Shown piece after piece: positions 21,611-32,579 of a stretch of DNA of 64,000 bases. This DNA is from Lobosporangium transversale (lineage: Eukaryota > Mortierellomycota > Mortierellomycetes > Mortierellales > Mortierellaceae): the NCBI RefSeq assembly GCF_002105155.1, contig NW_019028989.1:1-64000 (forward strand). The letters run 5' to 3'. The notes below the pieces were generated by a model. The model did not search any database, was not told the origin of the DNA, and saw only the letters and a program-made list of their open reading frames with translations. A program made the translations under genes and the position numbers. The number at the start of each line of letters is the position of its first letter. Positions within the stretch are counted from its first letter, which is position 1.

Positions 21611-24061
21611 GCAAAATAAAATAAATGCAATGCAAATGACAGATGACGAATGAGAAAGGAGGTTTTTTGCGATCAGGACACACAAGCAGTGCTATTGCTC
21701 TCCCTTTTTGTAGAGAATTCAGGTAGGTCTAGTGATATCAATGCTGAAAGAAAGAGAATTGAGGAATTGAGAGAGCAATTAAGAAAGGGCAGAAAGAGTA
21801 ATAGGATGTGAGGATGTGAGAGCGAGTCAAGTCAGATATTTGTTAAAAGAGGCAGAGTGAGCAAACAAAACGATAAAAAGTAAAAAACATCGGTTATTGA
21901 GGCGAAAGGATGGAGTAAACTAAAAAGTTACTTCTGAACATCCATCCTTGGATAGAATAATGAGGATGTAAACTAAAGAGCTGCTGAGAAAGAGAAAGAG
22001 AAGGAGAAATGACGAACAAAATAGCAGCGATTATTTATTTTTGCAAACACTTTAAAGCCAAGCGAAAAGGCAGCTGTAATGATAAGATAATAAAGAATGA
22101 ATCATGAAGAGGCAATTGACAAGAAAACATTAATTGACAATCCACTTCCCTTGTTCTCTGCAAAATATGCAAAGAAAGATGTCTAATGCCAGAAATAACT
22201 ATTTTGTAAATTTTGTCACACCCACATTTTTTTAAAAAAAAACTCCTCCATCCCATCTAACCTTCGTACTCGTTCAAGTTGTCGGAACAAACTATCATCC
22301 ATTCGCTTAGTCGCTTCGTTTCCTTACTCGAAAAAACAATTATCCGCAGAAGAACATTTTTCATTATTTCAATAAACTAAACTTTGTTTCTGATACAGGG
22401 TCCGTCAGATATTTTATTTCAACGATGTGAAATAGTTGCTCCGTCAGTTGTTAACCGTACAAAGCCCATTGAATAAAATATTTTGCCTAATTGATTACAA
22501 GGCAGCAAGATGGGATGGAATGAAAGCTTTTTAATTTAGCCACTGGATGGGAGAGTAATGATATGTCCCTCTGAGAATACGCAGATCATTTCTTCCGCTT
22601 ATTCATATTAGCGCGCTAATTTTTGTATGGTAAACATGTTTCAGGCACATGGGCTTTTGTATTCCAAATTTGTAAAAAACGATGTCATCAGCTCATAAGA
22701 AAAAATACACCTCCGAGCGTAGCCAAATAGCTCCGTCCCCATAACGCTTTATTCTTGCAAAATGTTGGAAAGCAAACATTCGGACATGTCATCAGAATCT
22801 TCAATGCTGATATCGCATCTCTAAAGAAAAACAAATCTGCTACTCACCTCAGATACTATCATATCAAAAGAATGAGAGGGGGAGATGTTCTTCTCTTCGA
22901 TGAGTAGAGGAGATGCTAAAACATATATTTATAAAAGGGAGATGTGTACATCCAGCCAGCTTCATTTCTTTTAACAATAATAAAAAAAAAAGTGGAAAAG
23001 AAGTTAGGATATTTTGCCAGGAAAGAGAGGATAGATGTTTATAGAGTTGGCACGTTGTGATAGACCTCCGTAATCTGACTATGCTACACAGTGTCTGGGA
23101 TGTAAAATGGAGAGAAAAAAAAGGGGTGTTGGTCCATGCGACGTTGGAACATGAACAAGAATGTAGAATATTTAAGGATAACGTGACATGAATGGAGTTT
23201 ATGTGAAGGTACAGGTCTAGTCTACATGGCTAATTATATGTCTAGAGCCGTTGCAGGCACAAATGCAAAGTCGACCACATGCTGCACAAAGTCGTTTTCT
23301 TACTTCTAATCCACACTAAAATAAGGTTATTTGCCATCAATTTAAGATTGTGTGCCTGTGTGTCACATAATTTAAACGATTGGCCCACAATTCTCTTCTG
23401 GGCTGTTGATGCCAACTCTCCCCATGTCCCCTACAGAGCATGTCCAAAGTGCGACTTGCTCTCAATCACCAGCATATTAACTGGTATCCATCGCTTATGT
23501 CGAATGTTAATGTCAATCCCCTTCCAAGCCTGCTGAAAATAAAAGAGCAGGCAAGGATGAAGTTGATGCAGTAGGTGCTTACAGCCTGTGCAGAGAAGAA
23601 CAGAGTACTCGACTCTTAGTAAACTCTTCTTTCTCTCCTCTAACCCCTCAAACCACGGGTTCTTTTTTTTTTTTTTTTTTTTTTTTTTGTTTGTTTGCTC
23701 ATTCACACACTCATTGCATTCACCTTCTAGGTTGAAAGCAATTCCATCCTTTCATTTCACTTTCTTCACCTTTCCGTTCCCTTTCACGGCCATACTCCCT
23801 CCTGGGTATAATGCCATCCTCTTGAATCAGTTCTAGTTCCTCACATCCTCAACTATAGCTTTTCATATTACTTTCAAAGTCATCCATTTTTACTCATCCT
23901 ACAGGAATATTGCCCACAACGTTCTCCTCATATCCAACACCTTGAATAACCACAACTTCGACAAAATAAACTATCAACCCTCGCTGTATTCTTCTCTTTT
24001 TTATTCTTCCTATCTCAATTTCGCCTTTTCTTTCTTTCTTTTTTTCTTTTTAAACCAAGTC
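21611..24061. other. 2.4-kb intergenic region between divergent GH9 and KCH1 genes
   Basis: No gene is supported. The side next to GH9 is purine-rich on the plus strand, that is CT-rich in the GH9 sense. The side next to KCH1 (23,580-24,060) is CT-rich on the plus strand with a T27 run at about 23662-23688. Both fit the leader bias seen across the window. Two small open frames (22035-22256, 23279-23536) lack any recognisable feature. Confidence 0.5.
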
Positions 24062-25996
24062 ATGGGTGCTCATTGGAAGCGTGAAAAGGTACAGGACCAC
24101 AAGTTCGACTTTATCAATGTGGAGGACTTTGTGGACAACTCGTGCTGGCGTCAGTTCCAATACATGCTCGTTTTTGCGGCCATCATGCGAGGTATCCTCG
24201 TGTACTGTTCTGATATCTTTACAGCCGCAAACTTGCTCACAAACTCGAACCCAAACTCTTTTTTCGGCAAAGATGGAGAGCTTGGGTTGATTGAGGGCTT
24301 TACATTACCCTACGATGCGTACAAGTATCTGTTCACAGCCTGCATTGTGCTGTCTTTCTTGTTGCTGGCACTAGAGATCCGGAGAGCTCGGGCAATTATT
24401 TATTCACGGGATATCTCCTATGCTTTCACGTCTCAGATTGCGAGCCGATATTACACAGTTCGCTCGTACCCACATTATTGTCTCTTTGCACAGATTAATA
24501 ATTCGAAAAAGACTGTAGACGAAGTTGCTTTCTTTTGCTTCTTCACCTTCCGAAGTAAGACTCTTCTGTATTTGTATTTGCATTTGCGTTCGTTATCTCG
24601 CTAATAAAGAAAAAAAAAAAAAAAAAAAAAAAAAGTTCTCCGAAGAAACCTTTGGTACTAACCCACGTATTTCACATAAACGGTTTGTCTTTAGACTGGA
24701 AACGTCTTATTTTGGCAGATGCGCCACGTCAGCTGATCAACGCGTCTATTCTGTATCAAATCTTTCAAAACCATGCAAAATCTTTTGAAGATTTCTTCGA
24801 CTGGAGCCACATGGGTAAAAATGACGATGCAACCACTTTCAAAAAGATATCCGTTGGTGCTATGATCTTCACGGTCACCATGTTTGCTATATCGCTGATC
24901 AAGCTTATCGCAGCTATTGTCCTCTACATCCCGCTTGTGAACCATATCCGCGGCAACCTCAAAGAATTTTGTTGCCATAAGATCGATAAACGGTAGGGTA
25001 ATATCAACAATAACATTTTTTTGTAAAGGATGCTTTGATTGTTTCATGTTAGATTAGATACATAATACTTCTACTTATCTGTCTATTTTATTATATATAT
25101 TTTTATGAAAAAGCATTGACGAATTGATTCAGAAGAATACAAAAAACAGAGCCATGAATGCTCAGACGAAGAACGGAAAGAACAGCAAGGATATTGCCAT
25201 GGACAATCTGCAGCAGCCAACTCTTCCTCAACTAGATCTACTGGAACCTCCTCCACCACCTTCTGCAACAACACCCAAGAACGTATATACTATGCCACGT
25301 AGTGGCACCATTAACTATAGTAGTAGCAATAGTCCCCATCAGCAACAGCGGCATCAAGAGTATGGATATAACGCTCAGTATGATAATGGCTATAGTAACA
25401 TCAACGTGAGTCCACAGCAGCCGGGATATACCGCCAACTACACATCTGAGGACTATTTCCAGGCCAAGCCCCCTACCAGAGCCACGACCTTTGACCCGTA
25501 CGCAGAGTCTGCATTCACAAGTGAAGCTTTTTATGATGCATACAGTAACAAGCAGGATGAACAAAAACTACAGCAAAAGTCTGGCCGTGACAATTACAAC
25601 AGCAAGGGCAACAGTAATATTAATGGTTATTCACGAATAAGGCATCATGATGACTATAATATGCATCATCGAGCTGCATCACCACCATCTCAACACGGCT
25701 CAGACCTGGATAGCAGCCATAACAGTAATAGCGGGCATATCTATGTTAATAATGGTAATGGCAACTACCATGGAAACAATGGCTACAACAGTAACAGCAA
25801 TAATGGCTACAACAGTAACAGCAATAATGGCTACAATGGCAGTCGTCAACAAGCTTATGGAAGTGATTATTATACAGCAAATGGCCAGAATGCGTCCAAT
25901 ACCATGTATTCGTCTCAAATGTCGCCACAATCTCCTCAACGTCCCCGGCGACAAGACACGGCGCTTTCACGTAACCGAAGCAATGGAGGATACTAA
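24062..25996 (+). CDS. KCH1: Kch1-type potassium transport protein
   Basis: Fungal Kch1/Prm6-family proteins promote potassium influx linked to calcium signalling. Three exons (24062-24554, 24695-24992, 25114-25996) join in phase to 557 aa. The start MGAHWKREKVQDHKFDF was preferred over open sequence upstream because it matches the family's N-terminus. Membrane segments are visible at about 30-50 (YMLVFAAIMRGILVY), 90-112 (YLFTACIVLSFLLLALEI), near the first junction (VDEVAFFCFFTFR) and in exon 2 (MIFTVTMFAISLIKLIAAIV). The diagnostic WKRLILADAPRQLINA follows the first intron. The C-terminal 290 residues are low-complexity Asn/Ser/Gln/Gly with a short in-frame repeat, probably a disordered cytoplasmic tail. 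Intron 1 holds a run of about 28 A. Confidence 0.85.
25778..25837 (+). repeat. 24-bp in-frame repeat in the KCH1 tail
   Basis: The 24-bp unit beginning aatggctacaacagtaac occurs at 25778-25801 and 25802-25825, with a partial third copy. It encodes repeats of NGYNSNSN in the Asn-rich cytoplasmic tail. Confidence 0.85.
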
Positions 25997-26431
25997 CCAG
26001 TCTAAAGCAGCTTGCTGCGTGTTCTTTTCTACTCGAGATTATATTTACTTTCTATCTTAATATGACTACTTATAGCACTAATAATGAACATACAATTGCT
26101 ACAATCTGTACTTTATACTGTTGTGCTCTGTGGGCTGCCATGATTGACCAGCTCAAAGATGGAATCAATGAAAGAAAAGGGGGATGTGTTCTTGACTAAA
26201 AAAAAAACGTGGCTATCTCTGACTGGGCGCCCATACACATACATGTATCTCCAATTTGAAAAACCTTTACAAATACCAAATATTTGTTCAAGACTCTTTT
26301 TTTTCCCTCTTTAATGAGTATGGATAATTTACCAGGCTTCCTTGATGGCTACAGATGTATGAAATGCGTAAAATGCATTGTCAGTCAGATCACAGTTGGA
26401 TCCTCCATGGGATATGCTTATTGGCTAGAAA

Positions 26432-26968
26432 GGCGACTGTTCGATGCTTGTTGGTTTTCCAAACCCCCTTTGATTTAACCGTATTTAGCGGAATTAGTCA
26501 GCATCCCCTGAGTAGCTGCCATCCAGAGGGATTACTTAGAATCGACAGGATTCACTATGTTGTTCAAAACAATACAACTTTACTGAAAGTCTGCTAATCC
26601 TCAAACCGTAAGGCAAATAAAGCCTCTGAACGCTTTAATAGGATTGTGAGGTGCTTTTGGGGCGCAGAAAAGACAGTATTGTCTCTTTTGAGCAACAGGA
26701 TTTGTTCCTTGGGGGCAGACTTTTTGAAGCCACGCTTGTTGCTTGTAAAAACACAAATGGTTCCCGTTTTCCGCATACTTTCAGCCCTTCCACAATCCAA
26801 GGGCTGTGATGTAGCCATTAAATGTTACATGTTTGTCGAAGCATTGACATATCCCTTGCAAAAGCTCTGGTGTTGCTAAGAGTATTGTTTAAGGGACGTA
26901 GAGTAGTCAATAACATGTGGTAGTGTTCAGGTGTTTATACAGTATCATATGGAGTCCGAACAGTCGCC
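26432..26968. mobile_element. Non-autonomous element with 12-bp terminal inverted repeats, copy 1
   Basis: The left end GGCGACTGTTCG (26432-26443) and right end CGAACAGTCGCC (26957-26968) are perfect inverted repeats bounding 537 bp. A second copy lies at 31917-32324. The pair aligns over its whole length, apart from about 125 bp (about 26663-26786) missing from the second copy. No transposase is evident; a 74-codon minus-strand frame at 26594-26818 is unassigned. I could not identify a convincing target duplication, so the superfamily is open. Confidence 0.75.
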
Positions 26969-27110
26969 ATATTCGGATGAATTGCAATTAAAGTGAATAT
27001 TTGGCACTTACATGAATAGGTAAGATGAAAATAAAGTGAACACATGGAATAATATAGAGGAGTTGTAATAAAGCGCTTTATATCTAATAGCTTGCAAAGA
27101 GTATATCTGT

Positions 27111-27554
27111 ATGAGCGCTGTTTCTGAGGAATATGTACGCCTTGTTGAGGCTCAGTGGAGGTTCATGCAAGAGGAATGACCAGCTATAAAGAAAGCCAAG
27201 TTTCATCGCACAGAGATGAAAGAGATATCTGACGTAACACACGTCAAGTCAATGGTGCTTGACCGTCTAGGATTCATCCCTAATGCCGATGGCCATTATG
27301 AAGTCGAAGCTACCTTGAGTCATGAAACTTCTGAGGGGGGAGAGACACTGTACACAGTTAAGTGGAAAGGATATGACGATGAGCACAACTCGCAACTTAG
27401 GTACGAAGACTTTGACTCCAAAGCAATGATCAATAAGTACTATAAAAAGCTTAATCAGCAAAACCCTCATATGATTGCCAAAATGGCTAAGAGGAAGCAA
27501 CCCGCAACAGTTGTAGAGTCAAGGGTTCAGAAAAGACATAAGAACAGAAAGTAG
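27111..27554 (+). pseudogene. Chromodomain ORF, interrupted by one TGA
   Basis: From ATG 27111 (MSAVSEEYVRLVEAQWRF) the frame meets a TGA at 27177-27179 and then continues open to TAG 27554. The second part contains a chromodomain: YEVEATLSHE, TLYTVKWKGY and a degenerate acidic helix before INKYYKKL. It is followed by a basic tail (KMAKRKQ, QKRHKNRK). Chromodomains bind methylated histone tails and also occur at the C-terminus of Ty3/gypsy (chromovirus) integrases. No integrase or reverse transcriptase flanks it, so either a solo gene starting at ATG 27216 (112 aa) or a retroelement remnant is possible. It lies between the two 12-bp-TIR elements. Confidence 0.6.
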
Positions 27555-27688
27555 AAGCAAAAACGAATGTAGCTTCACTGAGGTTTTTGTACGCATATCT
27601 TAACAAGCATGAACGTTTTCCTCACTATCAAATCAAACTTAAGGTTTATCCTTTTTTATGGTCGCATCTAAAAAGAAATGCAGACGCT

Positions 27689-27808
27689 GAAGGTTTTATT
27701 TATTTTCCTTCAAAGAATTGATTTATTTATTTAATCAAACAAGAAGGTTTTTAGACTTTTCCTTCGATACTAATTATCCTAATAGGAAGGTTTTATATAT
27801 TTTCCTTC
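27689..27808. repeat. Three 23-bp GAAGG...CCTTC units
   Basis: Units lie at 27689-27711, 27743-27765 and 27786-27808, all exactly 23 bp. Each starts GAAGGTTTT, ends TTTTCCTTC, and differs only in the centre. They follow the chromodomain ORF within 260 bp. The termini are 5-bp inverted repeats. Confidence 0.75.
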
Positions 27809-28554
27809 CAAGCTTTATAAGCACTCGCTCTTACCTGGACGCTCGTCTGGGGGAGTTATGTTGCGATTAGCAGTCATTTATATGGGTTTTTACTATAGCT
27901 AAGATTTTTACCCAGGATCATAATAAACACATCTTTCTTTCGTTCTCGTTACTTATTATGATCCTGGCATATTTCACCAAGAAAGCACTGATACAAAAAA
28001 TTATTATTCGCGTTTGAACACTTACAATATCAGTAACAGCTTCTTGTTCTTGAAATGAGGGAGTATTAGACATGTTCATAGTGGGATGAATGTAAGGTGA
28101 AGAATGGGTGTGCATACTTTCGATTGTGTGGTGAAAACAAGAGTGTTTGATGTTTATAATTCGTCACATCAAGAAAAAATATTTTCTCACACACAGCACA
28201 GCCCAACTTTGAACAAATTTATCAATTGTCGCTCTTTCTTTAACTTGCTTCACTTCCTCTTCCTTTATCCTTTCACTTTTTTCTTATTTCCCTCCGGTTT
28301 TGCTCCCGTCAAGTTTGCTCTCCTTCCTTTTTCATTTTGTCCAAGCCTTCATTCATTGCCATTTTTTTTTCCTTTTTTTTTTTTTTTTTTTTTTTTTTCT
28401 TTTCCTCCCTCATCTTCATCTCCACAGCTTACATTGTCACAATTTTGAATCATCCTGCTACTGACTTAACATACTTAACATTTTTATCAAACTTTTCCTG
28501 TTTTCTGTCCTCCGTCCATTTACGCCCTTGTTTTTAAACAGTTTTGAAATCGCA
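27809..28554 (+). promoter_or_regulatory. Upstream region and CT-rich leader of the CRN gene
   Basis: About 350 bp before the CRN ATG (28200-28550) is strongly pyrimidine-rich on the coding strand, with a T run of about 30 at 28370-28398. This matches the leader composition of other genes in the window. The more distal part (27809-28150) holds nothing I can name. Confidence 0.4.
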
Positions 28555-31400
28555 ATGGGAAGCGGAACAACAACACCAAATGGTCCATCTAGACGTGGTT
28601 CGATTGAAAGAGAAAGAAAGAATGAGAAAATGCCAACCAAACTGAGGATTTATTGCATTGTTGAGGGAGAAGCAACATCTTTTCCTGTCAGGATTTTCCC
28701 CGATTGTTCAGTTGGTGAACTCAAGCAAGCCATCAAGGCAGCGAAGAAGCCAGAACTCGATCATGTTGCCGCAGACAAGCTCACGCTTTGGAGAGCAGTC
28801 AACCCCAAGAGAGACAGGGACGATAAAGTAGATTTTGATGGCACCGTTGACAAGACAGAGCTCGATGACGAGATGGCACTTCTTTCTGAGCTGGACGAGC
28901 TGACCAGCCGAAGGACATATGTTATTGTCAAGCCGCCGCCGCCAGGTATGTATTTAGCTCTTGATGGACTGATGGCTGTTGATATTTTTAATCGACGAAG
29001 CTTATTGTCATTCATGACGTCATTGATTTGACTTGATGTAGTTCAAAACAGCTCTTTATGTTTGAGATGTATCATGGCTAAACTATCTAACCAGGGGCGG
29101 CTTTGGATTTCTTTATAAAAAGAATTTGAAAAGTCGCCCCATGGTTCGTGCGTATACTCTGACTCTCACTGTCCTCTCGCGAGTCTTTTTACTTGAGCTT
29201 ATTTCGGCTCCCCACCGCCCTATCGCATACAAGTACTTTTATCAAGGCCTCCTATCTAACTATCCTCTTGTTGTTTTTTGCGTGGATTTTAAACAGCCCC
29301 AAGAAGTCCAAAAAGGAACCTAGAAGACACAGAAGACGGAGGTTTAGAAGGTGAGTTCATCCCACTCATAGTTTTGATGATTCTTGAGAAAGTTTGTTTA
29401 TTTCATACTCACGTCAGTCTCGCTATTCCTATATGCTCAAAGAGCACCTTGCAAAGCGCTGTCGTTCCTTGAAGCGATATATTGCAGCCGATGGCAAACC
29501 CGTAGTTTTACCCCTCCATATACTGGATTTGATCGAAAATAACAAGTACGCACCAGAACCCCGCGCCGAGTTCCAATCGCTTTTGACGGTGAAGGCTGGA
29601 GATCGAATTACTTCAATGGATCTTGGTCAGAGCCCAAAATTCTTTGCGAGAGGCTATCAAGGTCGCGAGTTTTTTGTGACCGAACAGATGATGGACCAAT
29701 GGAATAGATTCGAAAATGACAGTGTGGCGTCTGTCAAGAAATGTTTATCGGGTCCAATGGGCGTCGGCAAATCATACATTTCATGGTTCCTTGCGGCCAA
29801 GGCATACGCACATGGTTGGCCAGTGCTTTATATTGCCGATGCTAGTAAACTTAACAACTGTGACACTAAAACTGCCGCAGCAAAGCTAATCTGTCAACTC
29901 TTCTTATCCATCAACAAAGATATTTTGACAGCCTCAGAGCTCAAGGAAATGGTCGCAGATGAAACATCGGAGTATCCTTATGGGAATAGCGCCAGCTGTA
30001 TCTTGAGTACCCTACTCCAGTTAAAAAGTCAAAAAACATTATTTGTCGTGGATGAGCATGGTGCGCTATTTCCAGAAGAAGGTAAGTCTGCGCCCGCAAG
30101 GTTCCCAGTTTTATGGCCTCTAAAGACTTTCAACTGTTGGAACAATTCAAATAACGCGAGAGCAGTGTTCGCCAGCACGGCGAATTTTGAGAGGTGTATT
30201 CTCACAGACGCACCGGAATATGTTGAGTATGTTGGTCCAATGTCGCCTGATATTTTCAATAAGCTACTGGATGTGATCATAAATAAGGTCCACCCAACAG
30301 CCCGCCAACATTTGAATGAGCTACGATGTGAGATTCAAAGAGCCACCGGATGTGTGCCACGGGAGCTTAATAATTTTTTTGACAAAGACCGTGGAGATAT
30401 TGAGCTCACAGCTAATGGGATCAAGCAACGACTAAAGGGTTATGAGAAGGATCGCAAAAATCAATTCTTCGAGACCTTGAAGAGCTATTACGGCAAAGTT
30501 GAACCGATATTCAAAACAGATGTCCGTCGAGCTCTAGCCGATGTGTTTCTGCAAAACAAGGATCATGCAGGAGCAACACTTGGTTGGAGATTCTACGATA
30601 TTGGAATAATATATCAGTATAAGAACGCGGAAAGGGATTTGATTTTGCAGCAGCCAATTACACCAGCATCTGAGGCGGCACTTTTGGACCTATACAGGCT
30701 ATGCCCACTCCCCAACGACTACATAAACGCCATAAGGAAGGGTACCTTGAGTCCTGACCAATTTTCCGATGCTATCTTCCAGAAGCTTATCAAGGAAAAA
30801 AACATAAAGTTCAACACGACAAATCTCGCTGGGAAGGAGGGACACGTTTTAGAGCTGAGAGTCGATGGCTTTGAACATCTTCAAGATCCACCCAAAAGAT
30901 TTGAGGACGAGGGCAAGAATATCTTGATAAATGGAGGCGAACTACCTCGATTCGATTTTATACTTGGCTACACTTTTATTCAGGTTTCGATCAGTGATTT
31001 TCAAAAACACAACGAGGGCTCTGCAAACATTGATTTGGCATTTACAGATCGGAGATATTCTGAAGGCAGAAATCAAATCGAGTATTTCCTAGACTACACA
31101 TACGGCGGAACTCACAGAGCAGTAATGGAAACAACAAAGCTGACCAAAAAGACCCAAGGTAAGAATGCTGGCGAAGAAAAATCAGAAACCAGGTATAAAA
31201 GAGACTTCAAAGTAACGAGAGATGGTGTGCTGTGTCCGGACTTTAAGATTTTGTATATTCGCAGGAAAAATGACCTTGATGACAAAGGCAACGAAGTACA
31301 TAGACCGCCCAATGACATCGGTAAAGTCCAGGAGTATCCCCAGATAAGACATGTTTGTTGGGACGAAGTTAAAAAGAGCTTGTTCGGTGATTTACTTTAA
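28555..31400 (+). CDS. Crinkler (CRN)-type protein with P-loop NTPase and nuclease-like C-terminus
   Basis: Exon 1 (28555-28945) carries the ubiquitin-like CRN header: YCIVEGEATSFPVRIFPDCS, VGELKQAIKAAKKPELDHVA, DKLTLWRAV and a terminal TYVIVKPPPP. A short exon 29297-29350 (PKRNLEDTEDGG) follows. The main exon, open from about 29389 to TAA 31400, holds about 665 residues. It has a P-loop NTPase with Walker A SGPMGVGKSY, Walker B TLFVVDEHG and an arginine-bearing VFASTANFERC region. C-terminal to it, HVLELRVDGF...RFDFILGYTFIQVSISDF has the D-x(n)-QVS arrangement of restriction-endonuclease-like domains reported for CRN/RHS effectors. The last junction is uncertain. An acceptor at 29388 keeps the frame but makes a 38-nt intron; the better-looking acceptor at 29417 would break it. 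This member is otherwise intact. Confidence 0.8.
29094..29140. repeat. Short hairpin repeat in CRN intron 1
   Basis: GGGGCGGCTTTGGATTTCTT is followed by AAGAATTTGAAAAGTCGCCCC-type sequence, giving an imperfect inverted repeat of 47 bp. The same hairpin, 53 bp, lies at 31823-31875. Both are followed by CATGGTYCGTGCG. This suggests a very small mobile or recombinogenic element. Confidence 0.75.
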
Positions 31401-31822
31401 TTCCAATAAAATTTTTTAGACAAATCCTTTTTAAAAAGATGTCATATTGCAGGCATATTTTGTATATATTGATGGAGTTACCTGATCCTTAGGATGATTG
31501 CAAATAGCCAAAGGCCTTCAGCACTCATACCTTGGAGAGCCCGACCGCATATTACATTTGCGATAATTATTTCTCTGCCCAGGTTCATGTACATACTTGA
31601 GGAAGCAATGTTCGAGTACCGGGAGGAATCTCTCATATTACTCTGTGATGCACTATGCAGTAGGTTGAGACTCCACTCAATAGAAATTGTATTCACAAAG
31701 AGACCATCAACAACCTTATTGCCACTGTTGATCCACTCAAGTCCCCAGTCATTACCTTGTTTCGCCTTTATTTTATTGTTCTTCAAGATGAAGGGCCACA
31801 CTTCTTGGTGGAATGTTTAGGC

Positions 31823-31875
31823 GGGGGCGACTTTGGATTTCTTCTTTATAAAAAAGAATTTGAAAAGTCGCCCCC
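31823..31875. repeat. Second copy of the short hairpin repeat
   Basis: GGGGGCGACTTTGGATTTCT and its inverted counterpart ending GTCGCCCCC frame a 53-bp palindrome-like unit. It matches 29094-29140 plus the same 3' flank. Its GGCGACT core is shared with the TIR of the neighbouring element (31917). Confidence 0.8.
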
Positions 31876-31916
31876 ATGGTCCGTGCGCGCCGTACAGATC
31901 CTCGCTCACTTGTTAA

Positions 31917-32324
31917 GGCGACTGTTCGATGCTTGTTGGTTTTCCAAATCTGCTTTGATTTCACCATAATTTAGCGGAATTGATTAGCATCCCCTGAATA
32001 GCTGCCATCCAAAGGGACTAACTTCGAATGGACAGGATTTACTGTGTTGTTCCAAACAATAAAACTTGACTGAAAGTCTACTAATCCTCAAACTATGAGG
32101 CAAATAATGCCTCTGAACGCTTCAATAGGATTATGGCGAGCTTTTGGGGTGCTTCCACAATCCAAGGACTGTGATGTAGCCATTAAATGTTACATGTTTG
32201 TCGAAGCATTGACATATCCCTTGCAAAAGCTCTGGTGTTGCTAAGAGTATTGTTTAAGGGACGTAGAGTAGCCAATGATATGTGGCAGTGTTCAGGTGTA
32301 TCAAATGGAGTCCGAACAGTGGCC
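31917..32324. mobile_element. Non-autonomous element with 12-bp terminal inverted repeats, copy 2
   Basis: It starts GGCGACTGTTCG (31917-31928) and ends CGAACAGTGGCC (32313-32324, one mismatch to a perfect TIR). It is 408 bp, equal to copy 1 minus about 125 bp of internal sequence. It has the same orientation as the 26432-26968 copy, so the CRN and chromodomain ORFs lie between direct repeats about 5.5 kb apart. Confidence 0.75.
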
Positions 32325-32579
32325 AAACAAACAATTAGATTTATTTTTTTGAGCCCTGTGTCCTTGCCTTGATTCTTTCTTTTCTCTGCACCGATCCTCC
32401 TTCCATTCTTTGTCTGCTTTCCCTCTTCCTCTTCACTCGTCCTCTCCTTCTCCCTCTTCTTTCTTCAGCCCTCCTGCTCGTTTTTGCTTACTGTGGAATC
32501 CTTGAGCGATAGGATTGCTATCAGACTCAAGCCTCTTTCATCTACACATTGGCTTTCTTTGGTTTTTGTCCAGCTAACC

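Larger units (their letters stand above)
31401..32579. other. Intergenic between CRN and ALG5, with repeats
   Basis: No gene is supported. It contains a second hairpin repeat (31823-31875), the second 12-bp-TIR element (31917-32324), and a CT-rich leader for ALG5 (32360-32480). Confidence 0.6.
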
